In this document: positions 1-6,742 of the stretch, piece by piece
Layout of the letters: each line of letters opens with the position of its first letter
How positions within the stretch are numbered: position 1 is the stretch's first letter
Source of the DNA: DATGKK01 sp035294725
GTDB taxonomy: Bacteria > Actinomycetota > Acidimicrobiia > Acidimicrobiales > Bog-793
DNA length: 13,914 bases
Direction of reading: 5' to 3'
Assembly (NCBI GenBank): GCA_035294725.1
Contig: DATGKK010000024.1
Location: forward strand, 1-13,914
Notes under the pieces: model-generated
Told to the model about the DNA's origin: nothing
Database searches by the model: none
The model's input: only the letters and a program-made list of their open reading frames with translations
Position numbers and translations under genes: made by a program

Positions 1-284
1 ACGTCCTCCTCCACCTCGAGTGCAAGCTGGGCGATCTGCTCGTCGTCGACGGGACGGTTCTTGCAGGCCGCTCGCACGCCGGCTGCCACCTTGGCCCGCT
101 CGAACGGCTCGCGCTGCGCGGACCGCTTGAGCACCCACAGGATCGCCTCGCTCGCCCGCTCGTAGGTCGTGAACCGGCGCCCGCAGGTTGCGCACTCACG
201 GCGCCGGCGGACCGCCTCGCCGCTTTCCACCTCGCGTGAGTCGACGACCCGGTCGTCGAGGCCTGCGCACCAGGGACACCTCAC
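1..284 (-). CDS. nrdR: NrdR, ribonucleotide reductase regulator (3' end cut by window)
   Basis: NrdR is a Zn-ribbon/ATP-cone repressor that binds NrdR boxes and tunes ribonucleotide reductase genes to dNTP level. The 94 visible residues begin MRCPWC; the Zn ribbon uses C3, C6, C31 and C34 (the second pair is CATC), followed by the family pattern GRRFTTYER at about 35-43 and then the start of the ATP-cone (VLKRSAQREPFERAKV). The family is about 150 aa, so roughly 55 residues lie off the left edge. I chose the GTG at 284 because the family starts exactly at MRCP; a GAGG at 297-300 is a somewhat distant ribosome site. The gene lies 41 bp downstream of the LysM gene on the same strand and is probably co-transcribed with it, which would place it under the SOS promoter region. 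Family assignment is secure; the shared transcript is inferred. Confidence 0.95.
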   Translation of the reverse strand, partial: MRCPWCAGLDDRVVDSREVESGEAVRRRRECATCGRRFTTYERASEAILWVLKRSAQREPFERAKVAAGVRAACKNRPVDDEQIAQLALEVEED

Positions 285-325
285 ACACCGACGGTACCTC
301 GGAGGGGTGGCCGAGATGGCGGCGA

Positions 326-1189
326 TCAGGCCGGGATGAAGAGGCGGTCGCCGGGCTGCAGGGTGCCCCCACCGAGCTCCGCCTCGAGCCGGTCGACGAG
401 CGGGCGGGGGTCTGCGCCGGGCTCGGCCCTGAGGGCGATCGACCAGAGCGTGTCACCGGGTCTCGCGGTGTAGACGAAGCCGCCCCTCACCGCCGTCGAT
501 CCCGGCAGCATCACGACGTGGACGGCGTTCGCCGATGCCGCCAGGGCTCCGACGGCGAACCAGCTCGCCGCGAGGACGGCGAGGGTGGCGGCGCCGGGGA
601 GGAGGCGCCGCAACCCTCGCGACCGTGCCCTCGCCACCGCGGGCTTGCGAGCGGTGGCGACCCGGCGGAGGCTCCGTAGGGACGGCTCCTCGGCGAGATG
701 GCGCACGGGCTCGGCAAGACGGGCCTCACGGTGTCCGAGGGAGCGCTGCGACCCGCCCCGGACCGACGAGCCCTCGCCCGGCTGGCGAGGGGGCGCCCCG
801 AGCAGGTCGACGTCCGCCCGTCCCGACCGCGCCGGCTCGGCGCGAAGGGCGCCCGCCCGGCGAGCGTGCAGTGCGGCGAGCTCTCGCTCGAGCCAGGCGT
901 CGGCATACGCGCGAGGTGCGTCGTCCTCGCTCGCTCCCCCGGCCCCGGACACCGAGCCGCGGGGCTCGAGCCACAGGCGCTTGGCTCGGGGCGGGTACGC
1001 GAGGAGCTCCTCGGCGAGGACGTTCCAGCCGCGCTCCCCGCCGGCTGCGTCGCCGTTCGGGCCCGCGTCGGCGGCAGTGGCCCCCTCGCCGACGGGCTGG
1101 AGCGAGGCCATCCGGCCCGCCCCCGCGCCCCTGGCTCGGCGTGCGCGCTCGGCCTCGGGTTCGTAGCGCCGCTCAGCAGCTGCAGCCAT
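326..1189 (-). CDS. LysM-domain single-pass membrane protein, probable SOS-induced division inhibitor
   Basis: The protein is 287 aa. It has a long N-terminal part rich in Ala, Arg, Gly and Glu (1-195), a basic stretch (RKPAVARARSRGLRR, about 181-195), one hydrophobic segment (about 197-219), and a C-terminal LysM domain (about 239-287: FVYTARPGDTLWS...LQPGDRLFIP) that should bind peptidoglycan outside the cell. Divergent to lexA and followed by nrdR, it occupies the place of Rv2719c in Mycobacterium tuberculosis and resembles YneA of Bacillus, SOS-induced proteins that delay division. That role is inferred from position and architecture. I chose the ATG at 1189 over the GTG at 1192 because AGGAGG (1195-1200) lies 5 nt from the ATG and only 2 nt from the GTG. 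The N-terminal part is much longer than in those relatives and has no domain I recognise. LexA control is likely because the operators sit just upstream. Confidence 0.85.
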   Translation of the reverse strand: MAAAAERRYEPEAERARRARGAGAGRMASLQPVGEGATAADAGPNGDAAGGERGWNVLAEELLAYPPRAKRLWLEPRGSVSGAGGASEDDAPRAYADAWLERELAALHARRAGALRAEPARSGRADVDLLGAPPRQPGEGSSVRGGSQRSLGHREARLAEPVRHLAEEPSLRSLRRVATARKPAVARARSRGLRRLLPGAATLAVLAASWFAVGALAASANAVHVVMLPGSTAVRGGFVYTARPGDTLWSIALRAEPGADPRPLVDRLEAELGGGTLQPGDRLFIPA

Positions 1190-1194
1190 CACGT

Positions 1195-1200
1195 CCTCCT
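1195..1200 (-). promoter_or_regulatory. Ribosome binding site AGGAGG of the LysM gene
   Basis: A full AGGAGG on the minus strand ends 5 nt before the ATG at 1189 and 2 nt before the GTG at 1192. The spacing favours the ATG. Confidence 0.8.
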
Positions 1201-1207
1201 TCGATCA

Positions 1208-1221
1208 CGTACACGTGTTCG
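1208..1221. promoter_or_regulatory. LexA operator 1 (CGTAC-ACGT-GTTCG)
   Basis: This is a near-perfect match to the Gram-positive/actinobacterial SOS box CGAAC-N4-GTTCG, with one mismatch in the left arm. It lies 18 bp upstream of the LysM start, where bound LexA would block that gene's transcript. Confidence 0.7.
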
Positions 1222-1229
1222 ATATCGTC

Positions 1230-1259
1230 ATCGAACCACGAACACCCGTTCCCTGTCAA
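1230..1259 (-). promoter_or_regulatory. Candidate promoter of the LysM gene
   Basis: A perfect -35 TTGACA (minus strand, 1259-1254) is followed after 18 bp by TTCGAT (1235-1230) as a possible -10. The -10 is weak, so the promoter is a proposal. The spacer contains LexA operator 2 (1239-1252), which would make repression direct. Confidence 0.5.
1239..1252. promoter_or_regulatory. LexA operator 2 (CGAAC-ACCC-GTTCC)
   Basis: This matches CGAAC-N4-GTTCG except for the last base. It lies inside the spacer of the proposed LysM-gene promoter. Confidence 0.8.
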
Positions 1260-1267
1260 CCCGAAAG

Positions 1268-1281
1268 CGAACGGGTGTTCC
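1268..1281. promoter_or_regulatory. LexA operator 3 (CGAAC-GGGT-GTTCC)
   Basis: This has one mismatch to CGAAC-N4-GTTCG. It is the first of three operators spaced exactly 15 bp apart (1268, 1283, 1298) on the lexA side of the control region. Confidence 0.8.
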
Positions 1282-1282
1282 A

Positions 1283-1296
1283 CGAATGGGTGTTCC
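1283..1296. promoter_or_regulatory. LexA operator 4 (CGAAT-GGGT-GTTCC)
   Basis: This is a two-mismatch copy of the SOS box, differing from operator 3 by one base. It looks like a tandem duplication with a 15-bp period. Confidence 0.7.
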
Positions 1297-1297
1297 A

Positions 1298-1311
1298 CGA
1301 ACGAATGTTTG
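1298..1311. promoter_or_regulatory. LexA operator 5 (CGAAC-GAAT-GTTTG)
   Basis: This has one mismatch to CGAAC-N4-GTTCG. It overlaps the first bases of the proposed lexA -35 (1309-1314), as expected for autorepression. Confidence 0.7.
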
Positions 1312-1337
1312 CCTTCGCGGCGTCGGGGGAGTAGGGT
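1309..1337 (+). promoter_or_regulatory. Candidate lexA promoter
   Basis: TTGCCT (1309-1314) and TAGGGT (1332-1337) are separated by 17 bp. The second fits the TANNNT pattern of actinobacterial -10 elements. The initiation codon is 30 bp downstream of the -10, and the -35 touches LexA operator 5. Assigned by eye only. Confidence 0.5.
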
Positions 1338-1367
1338 CGGCCCGTCCGACCACGAGAGGAGACCGGC

Positions 1368-2000
1368 ATGGCCGAGGCGACGCTCGCCGGCAAGAGGCGG
1401 CTGATCCTGGAGTTCATCGCAGAGCAGATCCGCCAGCGGGGCTACCCACCGTCGGTGAGGGAGATCGGCGAGGCTGTCGGCCTCACCTCCTCCTCCACCG
1501 TGCACGCCCACCTCCAGGTCCTCCAGCGGGAGGGCTTCTTGCAGCGCGACCCGACCAAGCCGCGCGCCATCGTCGTGAACTTCGAGCCGAGCTCGGGCGC
1601 CGCGATGGGCGTGCGGCCGGCCGTCCACGTGCCGCTCGTCGGCGACGTCGCGGCCGGGACCGGGGTCATCGCCGAGGAGAACCTGGAGGAGGTGCTCCCG
1701 CTGCCCGAGGACTTCACCGGGCGCGGCGAGCTGTTCATGCTCCGGGTGCGAGGCGACTCCATGATCGAGGCCGGCATCCTCGAGGGTGACTACGTCGTCG
1801 TACGCCGCCAGCCGGACGCCGAGTCGGGCGACATCGTGGTCGCGGGCATCCCCGGCGACGAGGCGACCGTGAAGACCTTCAAGCGGCGGCGCAACAAGGT
1901 CGTCCTCGTTCCCTCGAACCCGAAGATGAGTGAGATCGAGCTCCGCCCCGAGGAGGTGACCGTCTACGGCAAGGTCGTGACGGTGCTCCGGCGCCTGTGA
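1368..2000 (+). CDS. lexA: LexA, SOS repressor and self-cleaving protease
   Basis: LexA is the repressor of the DNA-damage regulon; RecA filaments trigger its self-cleavage. The 210-aa protein has an N-terminal winged helix-turn-helix (about 1-70; the pattern RQRGYPPSVREIGEAVGL is typical) and a C-terminal S24 peptidase fold. The scissile bond is A96-G97 (GDVAAGTG), the nucleophile is S131 in GDSM and the general base is K169 in EATVKTF, so all cleavage residues are present. Length is normal for the family. AGAGGAG (1355-1361) lies 6 nt before the ATG, which fixes the start. The gene diverges from the LysM gene across a region with five SOS-box-like sites, so strong autoregulation is likely. 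It converges on dapE, with about 310 bp between their stops. Confidence 0.98.
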   Translation: MAEATLAGKRRLILEFIAEQIRQRGYPPSVREIGEAVGLTSSSTVHAHLQVLQREGFLQRDPTKPRAIVVNFEPSSGAAMGVRPAVHVPLVGDVAAGTGVIAEENLEEVLPLPEDFTGRGELFMLRVRGDSMIEAGILEGDYVVVRRQPDAESGDIVVAGIPGDEATVKTFKRRRNKVVLVPSNPKMSEIELRPEEVTVYGKVVTVLRRL

Positions 2001-2314
2001 GCTCGGCCACCCTGCCATCGCCCGCACGGTACGGGAGGGGTGTATCAGCCGCTCATGACCTCCGGGTTTGCCCCGATCCAGCTTGTCGATCCCCCAAGGT
2101 TCGCCTCGGTCAAGATCACGTCGTCGCCGCCGCGTGCCGGGGATCGGCCAACCCGCAGCCTGGCTCGAACCCGGGGATCTACGGGCGGAAGGTAGAGAGC
2201 CGCCGAGCTCCGTAGGTGGTCCGCGAGGCTCCGCCTTCCGACGTCCCGCTCACCGCCGGTTCAAAGGGTCCGGGAGCTCTCCGACGCACTGATCCGCAGT
2301 CAGCCGTGATCGCT
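2001..2314. other. Gap between convergent lexA and dapE, no gene recognised
   Basis: About 310 bp separate the two stops. A frame open on the plus strand across 1997-2215 has no recognisable protein, no good ribosome site, and starts inside lexA. A TTCGA-containing stretch near 2160-2180 resembles a tRNA T-loop on the minus strand, but its stem does not pair and no acceptor or D arm is present. The only clear structure is the hairpin at 2186-2240, listed separately. Confidence 0.6.
2186..2240. terminator. Candidate bidirectional terminator hairpin
   Basis: An outer stem CGGAAGG (2186-2192) pairs with CCTTCCG (2234-2240), and an inner stem GAGCC (2197-2201) pairs with GGCTC (2227-2231), giving 12 bp in an interrupted hairpin. 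It sits between two converging genes, where a shared terminator is expected. There is no T-tract on either side, so it would be a U-tract-less terminator, or simply an RNA-stabilising structure. Confidence 0.4.
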
Positions 2315-3451
2315 CTACGGCAGGATGACGGACCTCAGCACCTCGAAGGCGCGACCGAGCTGATCGACCGGGACGCGCTCGTCGGCCTTGTGGGCCACGG
2401 TCGGCTCCCCGGGACCGAAGTTGGCCGCCGGCACGCCGTGCTGCGCGAACCAGCTCACGTCGGTCCAACCGAGCTTGGCTCGAGGCGGGGCGCCGCTCGC
2501 ACCCACGAGCCGGGCGAGCACCGGGTGGCCGAGGGCGGGCGGAGCTGCTGCTGCCTCCTCCTCGAGCGTGACCTCGAGGTCTCCCGGCGGGATGCCCGCT
2601 CGACCGGCAGCCTGCTGCATGAGCTCGCGCACCGCTGCGAAGGCCTCCGCGGCGGTCCGGTCAGGGGCGAAGCGGTGGTTGAGCACGAGCCGAGCCGCAT
2701 CGGGCACGACGTTGTTCGCCACCCCGCCGGAGACCGACACCGCCTGCAGCGCCTCGCGGTACTCGCACCCGTCGACGACGGGCCGGCGCTCCTCGTAGCG
2801 GGCCACAGCCTCGATGAGCGGGGCGAGGAGGTGGATCGCATTGCGCCCGGTCCACGGGCGGGCGGTGTGGGCTCGCTCTCCTCGTACCTCGGCCACGACA
2901 CGGAGGACACCCTGGCAGCCCGCCTCCACGACCGCGCCAGTCGGCTCGCCGAGCACGGCGGCGTCGGCTTCGAGCCAGGTTCTGTCCGCCTCGGCCACCT
3001 CCGCCAGCCCCGAGTACCGCCGGTCGACTTCCTCGCACGCGTAGAAGACCCAGGTGAGGTCGGTCTCGAGTCCTGCCGGCGCGCCTCCGGCACGTCGGGA
3101 CTCCCCGCAGACGAGGCGGCAGAGCTCGATGAAGACGGCGTCTCCACCTTTCATATCCGCCGCTCCGAGACCCCACAGCACGCCGTTCTCGAGGCGGGCG
3201 ACCTCGTTGCCGTTGGCCGGCACGGTGTCGAGGTGGCCGGCGAGCACGAGCCGCTGCCCGAGTCCGAACGTGGTCCTCGCCACGACGTTGTTGCGGATCC
3301 GTCGCACCTCGAGCACGCCCTCGCCGATCCCGGCGAGCCGGCGCTCGACGAAGGCGGCGATCGCCTCCTCATGGTGGCTCTCGGAGGGGATGTCGACGAG
3401 CTCAGCGGTGAGCCGCGCCAGCTCGCCCGGGTCGATCGACCCGGCGGTCAC
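2315..3451 (-). CDS. dapE: DapE, succinyl-diaminopimelate desuccinylase
   Basis: DapE is a Zn-dependent M20-family amidohydrolase that removes succinate from N-succinyl-LL-diaminopimelate to give LL-DAP, in the cytoplasm. The 378-aa length is normal. Visible metal and catalytic residues are H73 and D75 in AGHLDTVP, D99 in GAADMKG, the E140-E141 pair in ACEEV, E169 in LGEPT and H354 in AHKADE. H195 in RAHTARPW marks the dimerisation lid. The GTG start at 3451 overlaps the dapD stop as GTGA, implying translational coupling. It is the last gene of the hpf-miaA-dapF-hflX-dapC-dapD-dapE run. Other M20 peptidases look similar, but the dapD and dapC neighbours settle the substrate. Confidence 0.95.
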   Translation of the reverse strand: MTAGSIDPGELARLTAELVDIPSESHHEEAIAAFVERRLAGIGEGVLEVRRIRNNVVARTTFGLGQRLVLAGHLDTVPANGNEVARLENGVLWGLGAADMKGGDAVFIELCRLVCGESRRAGGAPAGLETDLTWVFYACEEVDRRYSGLAEVAEADRTWLEADAAVLGEPTGAVVEAGCQGVLRVVAEVRGERAHTARPWTGRNAIHLLAPLIEAVARYEERRPVVDGCEYREALQAVSVSGGVANNVVPDAARLVLNHRFAPDRTAAEAFAAVRELMQQAAGRAGIPPGDLEVTLEEEAAAAPPALGHPVLARLVGASGAPPRAKLGWTDVSWFAQHGVPAANFGPGEPTVAHKADERVPVDQLGRAFEVLRSVILP

Positions 3452-4278
3452 GCCGACACTCCGTGGGTGCGGAGGATCGCGTTCAGCTGCGACTTGTCGT
3501 GGCGCTCACCCTCGCTCAGGCGCCGTAGCACGAGCACGCAGGGAAGGTAGAACTCACCGCCCGGCAGCTCGCGCCGGCGGGAGGCGCCGACCGCCACGGA
3601 CCAGGGCGGCACGACACCGCGCGACAGCTCCTCTCCGGTCTCGCCGTCGATCACCGGGATCGAGGGGTTGAGGATCGTGCCCTCGCCGAGAACGGCGCCG
3701 CGGCCGATCCGGGCGCCCTGGGTGATCATGCACCGGCTGCCGACGAGGACGTCGTCCTCCACCACCACGGGAACGGCGTTCGGCGGTTCGAGGACTCCGC
3801 CGATCCCGACGCCACCGGACAGGTGGACCCGCTCGCCGATCTGCGCGCACGACCCGACGGTCGCCCAGGTGTCCACCATCGTGTCGGCGCCGACCCTCGC
3901 TCCGATGTTGACGTAGCTCGGCATCAGGACCGCCCCTCGGCCGATGAACGAGCCCCAGCGGGCTGAGGCGCCGGGCACCACCCGGACCCCGGCGGCCTCG
4001 AAGCCGTGCTTCAGCGGCACCTTGTCGGCGTACTCGAACGGACCGAGCTCCATCGTCGACACCGAGGAGAGCGCGAACAAGAGCAGGATCGCCTGCTTCA
4101 GCCACTCGTGCACGACCACCGTGCCGGCCTCGTCGATCTCGGCCACGCGCAGCTCGCCGCGGTCGAGGAGATCGATCGCGCGGGCGACGGCGCCGTAGGC
4201 GTCGGCATCGCCTGGACGGAGCCGGCCCGCCTCCCGCTCGCTCCAGAGCGACTCGATCTCCTCGCTCAGCTCGGCCAC
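3448..4278 (-). CDS. dapD: DapD, tetrahydrodipicolinate N-succinyltransferase (274-aa class)
   Basis: DapD transfers succinyl from succinyl-CoA to tetrahydrodipicolinate, opening the succinylase route to diaminopimelate. The 276-aa protein has an N-terminal helical domain (1-90) and a left-handed beta-helix of hexapeptide repeats (about 100-230). It carries signature blocks of the Escherichia coli-type enzyme: LMPSYVNIGA (118-127), TMVDTWATVGSCAQIG (133-148) and VHLSGGVGIGGVLEP (151-165). I chose the GTG at 4278, 23 bp after the dapC stop, because it places LRVAE at residue 43-47 exactly as in E. coli DapD. A TTG at 4305 would overlap the dapC stop as TTGA and add 9 residues; neither has a strong ribosome site. 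The mycobacterial DapD is a longer, distinct clade, so this class is notable in an actinobacterial context. Confidence 0.93.
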   Translation of the reverse strand: MAELSEEIESLWSEREAGRLRPGDADAYGAVARAIDLLDRGELRVAEIDEAGTVVVHEWLKQAILLLFALSSVSTMELGPFEYADKVPLKHGFEAAGVRVVPGASARWGSFIGRGAVLMPSYVNIGARVGADTMVDTWATVGSCAQIGERVHLSGGVGIGGVLEPPNAVPVVVEDDVLVGSRCMITQGARIGRGAVLGEGTILNPSIPVIDGETGEELSRGVVPPWSVAVGASRRRELPGGEFYLPCVLVLRRLSEGERHDKSQLNAILRTHGVSA

Positions 4279-4301
4279 CTGGTGAGAGTACCGAGCGCGG
4301 C

Positions 4302-5483
4302 TCAACCGACGCCGAGCCGCTCGGCGACGAGCCGGAGGCGGTCGAGCGGCTGGACCACGGCAAGGCGGGTGTGGCAAGCACCGGCAGGCCCGTAGGCCTC
4401 TCCCGGGCTCGAGAGCACACCCGCACTCTCCGCGAGGAGCCGGGCGAGGGCGTAGCCGGGGCTTGGCGAGCCCGAGCCCGTCCGGAGGGCATCCGGCGCC
4501 GGCACCCAGAGGTAGAAGCCGCCCAAGGGCGGCTCGACGGGGATCCCGGCCGAGGTGAGGGTCGAGGCGAGGTAGCCGAGGCGGTCGGCGTACTCCCGTC
4601 GCTGGGCCGCCACACTCTCGTCGTCGTCGAAGGCGACGGCCGCCGCGTGCTGCACCGGCCCCGGCACCATGAAGCCCGCGTGCCGGCGGACGGCTGCGAG
4701 GTAGGCCACGAGCTCGGGGTCGCCGGCGTAGACGCCGGCGCGCACGCCGGCCAGGTTCGAGCGCTTGGAGAGCGAGTGGAGCGCCACCACCCCCTCCAGG
4801 CCGTGCTCGAGGATGGACCGGCCCCGTCCGTCGCCCCAGGTGAACTCGACGTAGCACTCGTCCGACAGGACGGCGACGCCGTGCGCTCGCCCCCACTTCG
4901 CGACCTCCCCGAGGTCTTCGAGCTGGCCTGCCGGGTTACCCGGCGAGTTGACCCACACGCACAGTGCCCTCTCGGCGTCCTCGGGGCTCACGGCCGCAAG
5001 GTCCATCGTGCCGTCGGCACGCAGCGGCACGGCGACGGCGCGACAGCCCGCGAGCCTCGCCCCCATCTCGTAGGTCGGGTAGGCGAGGGCGGGATGGAGC
5101 ACCGTGTCCCGCTCCGGCCAGCGCAACCGGAGGAAGTGCGGCGTCCCGGCAACGAACTCCTTCGTGCCGATGCAGGCGGCGAGCTCCCGGGCCGGGTCGA
5201 CCCGGAGGCCGAAACGGCGCTCGATCCACGCGGCGGCGGCCTCCCGGAGCTCGGGCGAGCCGGCGGCAGGCGGGTAACCTCGCTCGGCCCCGGAGGAGCC
5301 GAGCGCCTCGACCACCTTCGCCGGCGGGGGGTCGCACGGCGTGCCGATCGACAGGTCCACCATGCCGCCGGGGTGGCGGGAGGCCGCCTCAGCGAGCTCG
5401 GTCAGGTTGTCGAAGGGGTACACCGGGGGGACGAAGCCCGCCGGCTTCGAGCCCGCGCCGGCTCCGCTCGTCTCGCCCGTCAT
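4302..5483 (-). CDS. dapC: DapC, N-succinyl-diaminopimelate aminotransferase
   Basis: This 393-aa fold-type I PLP aminotransferase belongs to the aspartate aminotransferase group. It should convert N-succinyl-2-amino-6-ketopimelate plus glutamate to N-succinyl-LL-diaminopimelate. Visible residues are N183 in NSPGNPAG, D208 and Y211 in LSDECY, the PLP lysine K240 in SLSKRSNLAGVRAG, and R373 near the C-terminus for the substrate carboxylate. The SLSKRSNLAG form and overall layout match the actinobacterial DapC type. The ATG start overlaps the hflX stop as ATGA, and dapD follows after 23 bp. Aminotransferase identity is certain. The substrate rests on family resemblance and on dapD and dapE being next in the operon. 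Confidence 0.9.
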   Translation of the reverse strand: MTGETSGAGAGSKPAGFVPPVYPFDNLTELAEAASRHPGGMVDLSIGTPCDPPPAKVVEALGSSGAERGYPPAAGSPELREAAAAWIERRFGLRVDPARELAACIGTKEFVAGTPHFLRLRWPERDTVLHPALAYPTYEMGARLAGCRAVAVPLRADGTMDLAAVSPEDAERALCVWVNSPGNPAGQLEDLGEVAKWGRAHGVAVLSDECYVEFTWGDGRGRSILEHGLEGVVALHSLSKRSNLAGVRAGVYAGDPELVAYLAAVRRHAGFMVPGPVQHAAAVAFDDDESVAAQRREYADRLGYLASTLTSAGIPVEPPLGGFYLWVPAPDALRTGSGSPSPGYALARLLAESAGVLSSPGEAYGPAGACHTRLAVVQPLDRLRLVAERLGVG

Positions 5484-6742
5484 CGCTGCACGTACTCCGA
5501 GAAGCGCCGCGCCCCTCGCTCGTCCAACCTCGCCTGCACCTTCACGGTCTCTCCTTCGTACCTCTCGCCGACCACCTCGCCTTCCCGATGGATCGCCGCG
5601 ACGACGTCGCCACGGCCCACCGGGACGGCGAGCTCGACCAATCGGTCCTCCGCCCGCAGCCGGTCCGCCACCCGGCGCAGCAGGTCCGGCACCCCCTCAC
5701 CGGTGAGGGCGGAGAAGGCCGGGGCCCCGTCGTGAGCCGAGGCGAGCTTCGCCGCCGCCTCCGGCTCGACGTCGGCCTTGTTGACCGCCAGCAGCTCGGG
5801 GACCTCCCCGGCGCCGATCTCCGCCAGAACCGAGCGGACGGCGTCGATCTGGCCCTCCGGGTCGCGCGACGACCCGTCGACCACGTGGACGAGCAGGTCG
5901 GCCGCGATCACGACGTCGAGGGTGGCGTGGAACGCCTCGACGAGCTGGTGAGGGAGCTTGCGGACGAAGCCGACCGTGTCCGACATGAGCACCGCCTCGC
6001 CGCCCGGCAGCTCGAGGCGACGGGTACGCGGGTCGAGCGTCGAAAAGAGCCGGTTCTCGACCAGCACGCCGGCGTCGGTGAGCCGGTTGAGGAGCGTCGA
6101 CTTGCCGGCGTTCGTGTAGCCCACGAGCGACACCGTCCGCAGCGCTCCCCTCCGCCGGGAGCGCTGCTGGGTCTCGCGCGTCGCCTCGAGGTCGCGAAGC
6201 TCGGCCTCGAGCTTGCGGATACGCCGCGAGATGCGGCGCCGGTCCTCCTCGAGCTTCGTCTCGCCGGGGCCGCGGGTGCCGATCCGCCCCGCCTGCTGCG
6301 ACAGGCTCGACCCCTTGCCGCGCAACCGAGGGAGGCGGTACTGCGAGAGGGCCAGCTCGACTTGGGCTCGGCCCTCCTCGGTGTGGGCGTTCTGGGCGAA
6401 GATGTCGAGGATCACGGCCGTCCTGTCGATCGCCGTGCGCCCGAGCAGCCGCTCCAGGTTGCGCTGCTGGGCCGGCGAGAGCTCTTCGTCGAACACGACC
6501 GTGTCGGCATCGACGGACTCGCAGAGGGCTCGGAGCTCCTCGGCCTTGCCCCGCCCGATGTAGGTGGCGGGGTCGGGCGCCTCCCGCCGCTGCACGATGC
6601 GGGCGGCGACGTCCGCCCCCGCCGTGTCGACGAGCAGCGCAAGCTCGTCGAGGCTCGCCTCGACCTCGTCTGCGCTGCGGGGCCAGAAGACGACCCCGAC
6701 GAGCACGATCTTCTCGCGGAACCTCCTGTCGATGAGGGTCAC
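5480..6742 (-). CDS. hflX: HflX, ribosome-associated GTPase
   Basis: HflX is a GTPase that splits or rescues stalled 70S ribosomes, especially after stress, and binds the 50S subunit. The 420-aa protein has the N-terminal nucleotide-binding-like domain (about 10-130), a glycine-rich linker block with RIGTRGPGETKLE (153-165), a basic coiled helical region (165-200), and the G domain. The G domain shows G1 GYTNAGKS (208-215), the G2 threonine T235, G3 DTVG (255-258), G4 NKAD (321-324) and G5 SAL (344-346). Length is typical of actinobacterial HflX. The GTG start overlaps the dapF stop as GTGA, and its own stop overlaps dapC as ATGA. The dapF-hflX neighbourhood near lexA matches mycobacterial gene order. 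Confidence 0.97.
   Translation of the reverse strand: MTLIDRRFREKIVLVGVVFWPRSADEVEASLDELALLVDTAGADVAARIVQRREAPDPATYIGRGKAEELRALCESVDADTVVFDEELSPAQQRNLERLLGRTAIDRTAVILDIFAQNAHTEEGRAQVELALSQYRLPRLRGKGSSLSQQAGRIGTRGPGETKLEEDRRRISRRIRKLEAELRDLEATRETQQRSRRRGALRTVSLVGYTNAGKSTLLNRLTDAGVLVENRLFSTLDPRTRRLELPGGEAVLMSDTVGFVRKLPHQLVEAFHATLDVVIAADLLVHVVDGSSRDPEGQIDAVRSVLAEIGAGEVPELLAVNKADVEPEAAAKLASAHDGAPAFSALTGEGVPDLLRRVADRLRAEDRLVELAVPVGRGDVVAAIHREGEVVGERYEGETVKVQARLDERGARRFSEYVQR

Noticed and set aside
1268..1312. Short direct repeats as a possible CRISPR or minisatellite
   Set aside because: The 15-bp units have no spacers and each is a LexA operator, so a regulatory array explains them better.
1173..2027. 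Minus-strand open frame antisense to lexA with a repeated FVEHPF motif
   Set aside because: The repeat is only the translation of the tandem LexA boxes, and the rest is antisense to lexA.
2100..2215. Possible tRNA on the minus strand (GGGTTCGAGCC resembles a T-loop)
   Set aside because: The T-stem does not pair beyond one base, and no D arm, anticodon arm or 7-bp acceptor stem can be built around it.
2216..3550. Plus-strand 444-codon open frame antisense to dapE
   Set aside because: It has no recognisable domain, is antisense to an intact DapE with all metal ligands, and has no ribosome site.
4279..4896. N-terminal extension of dapD giving a 482-aa protein
   Set aside because: The extra part is the wrong frame of dapC. 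DapD homology begins at the GTG at 4278 with exactly the family's usual N-terminus.
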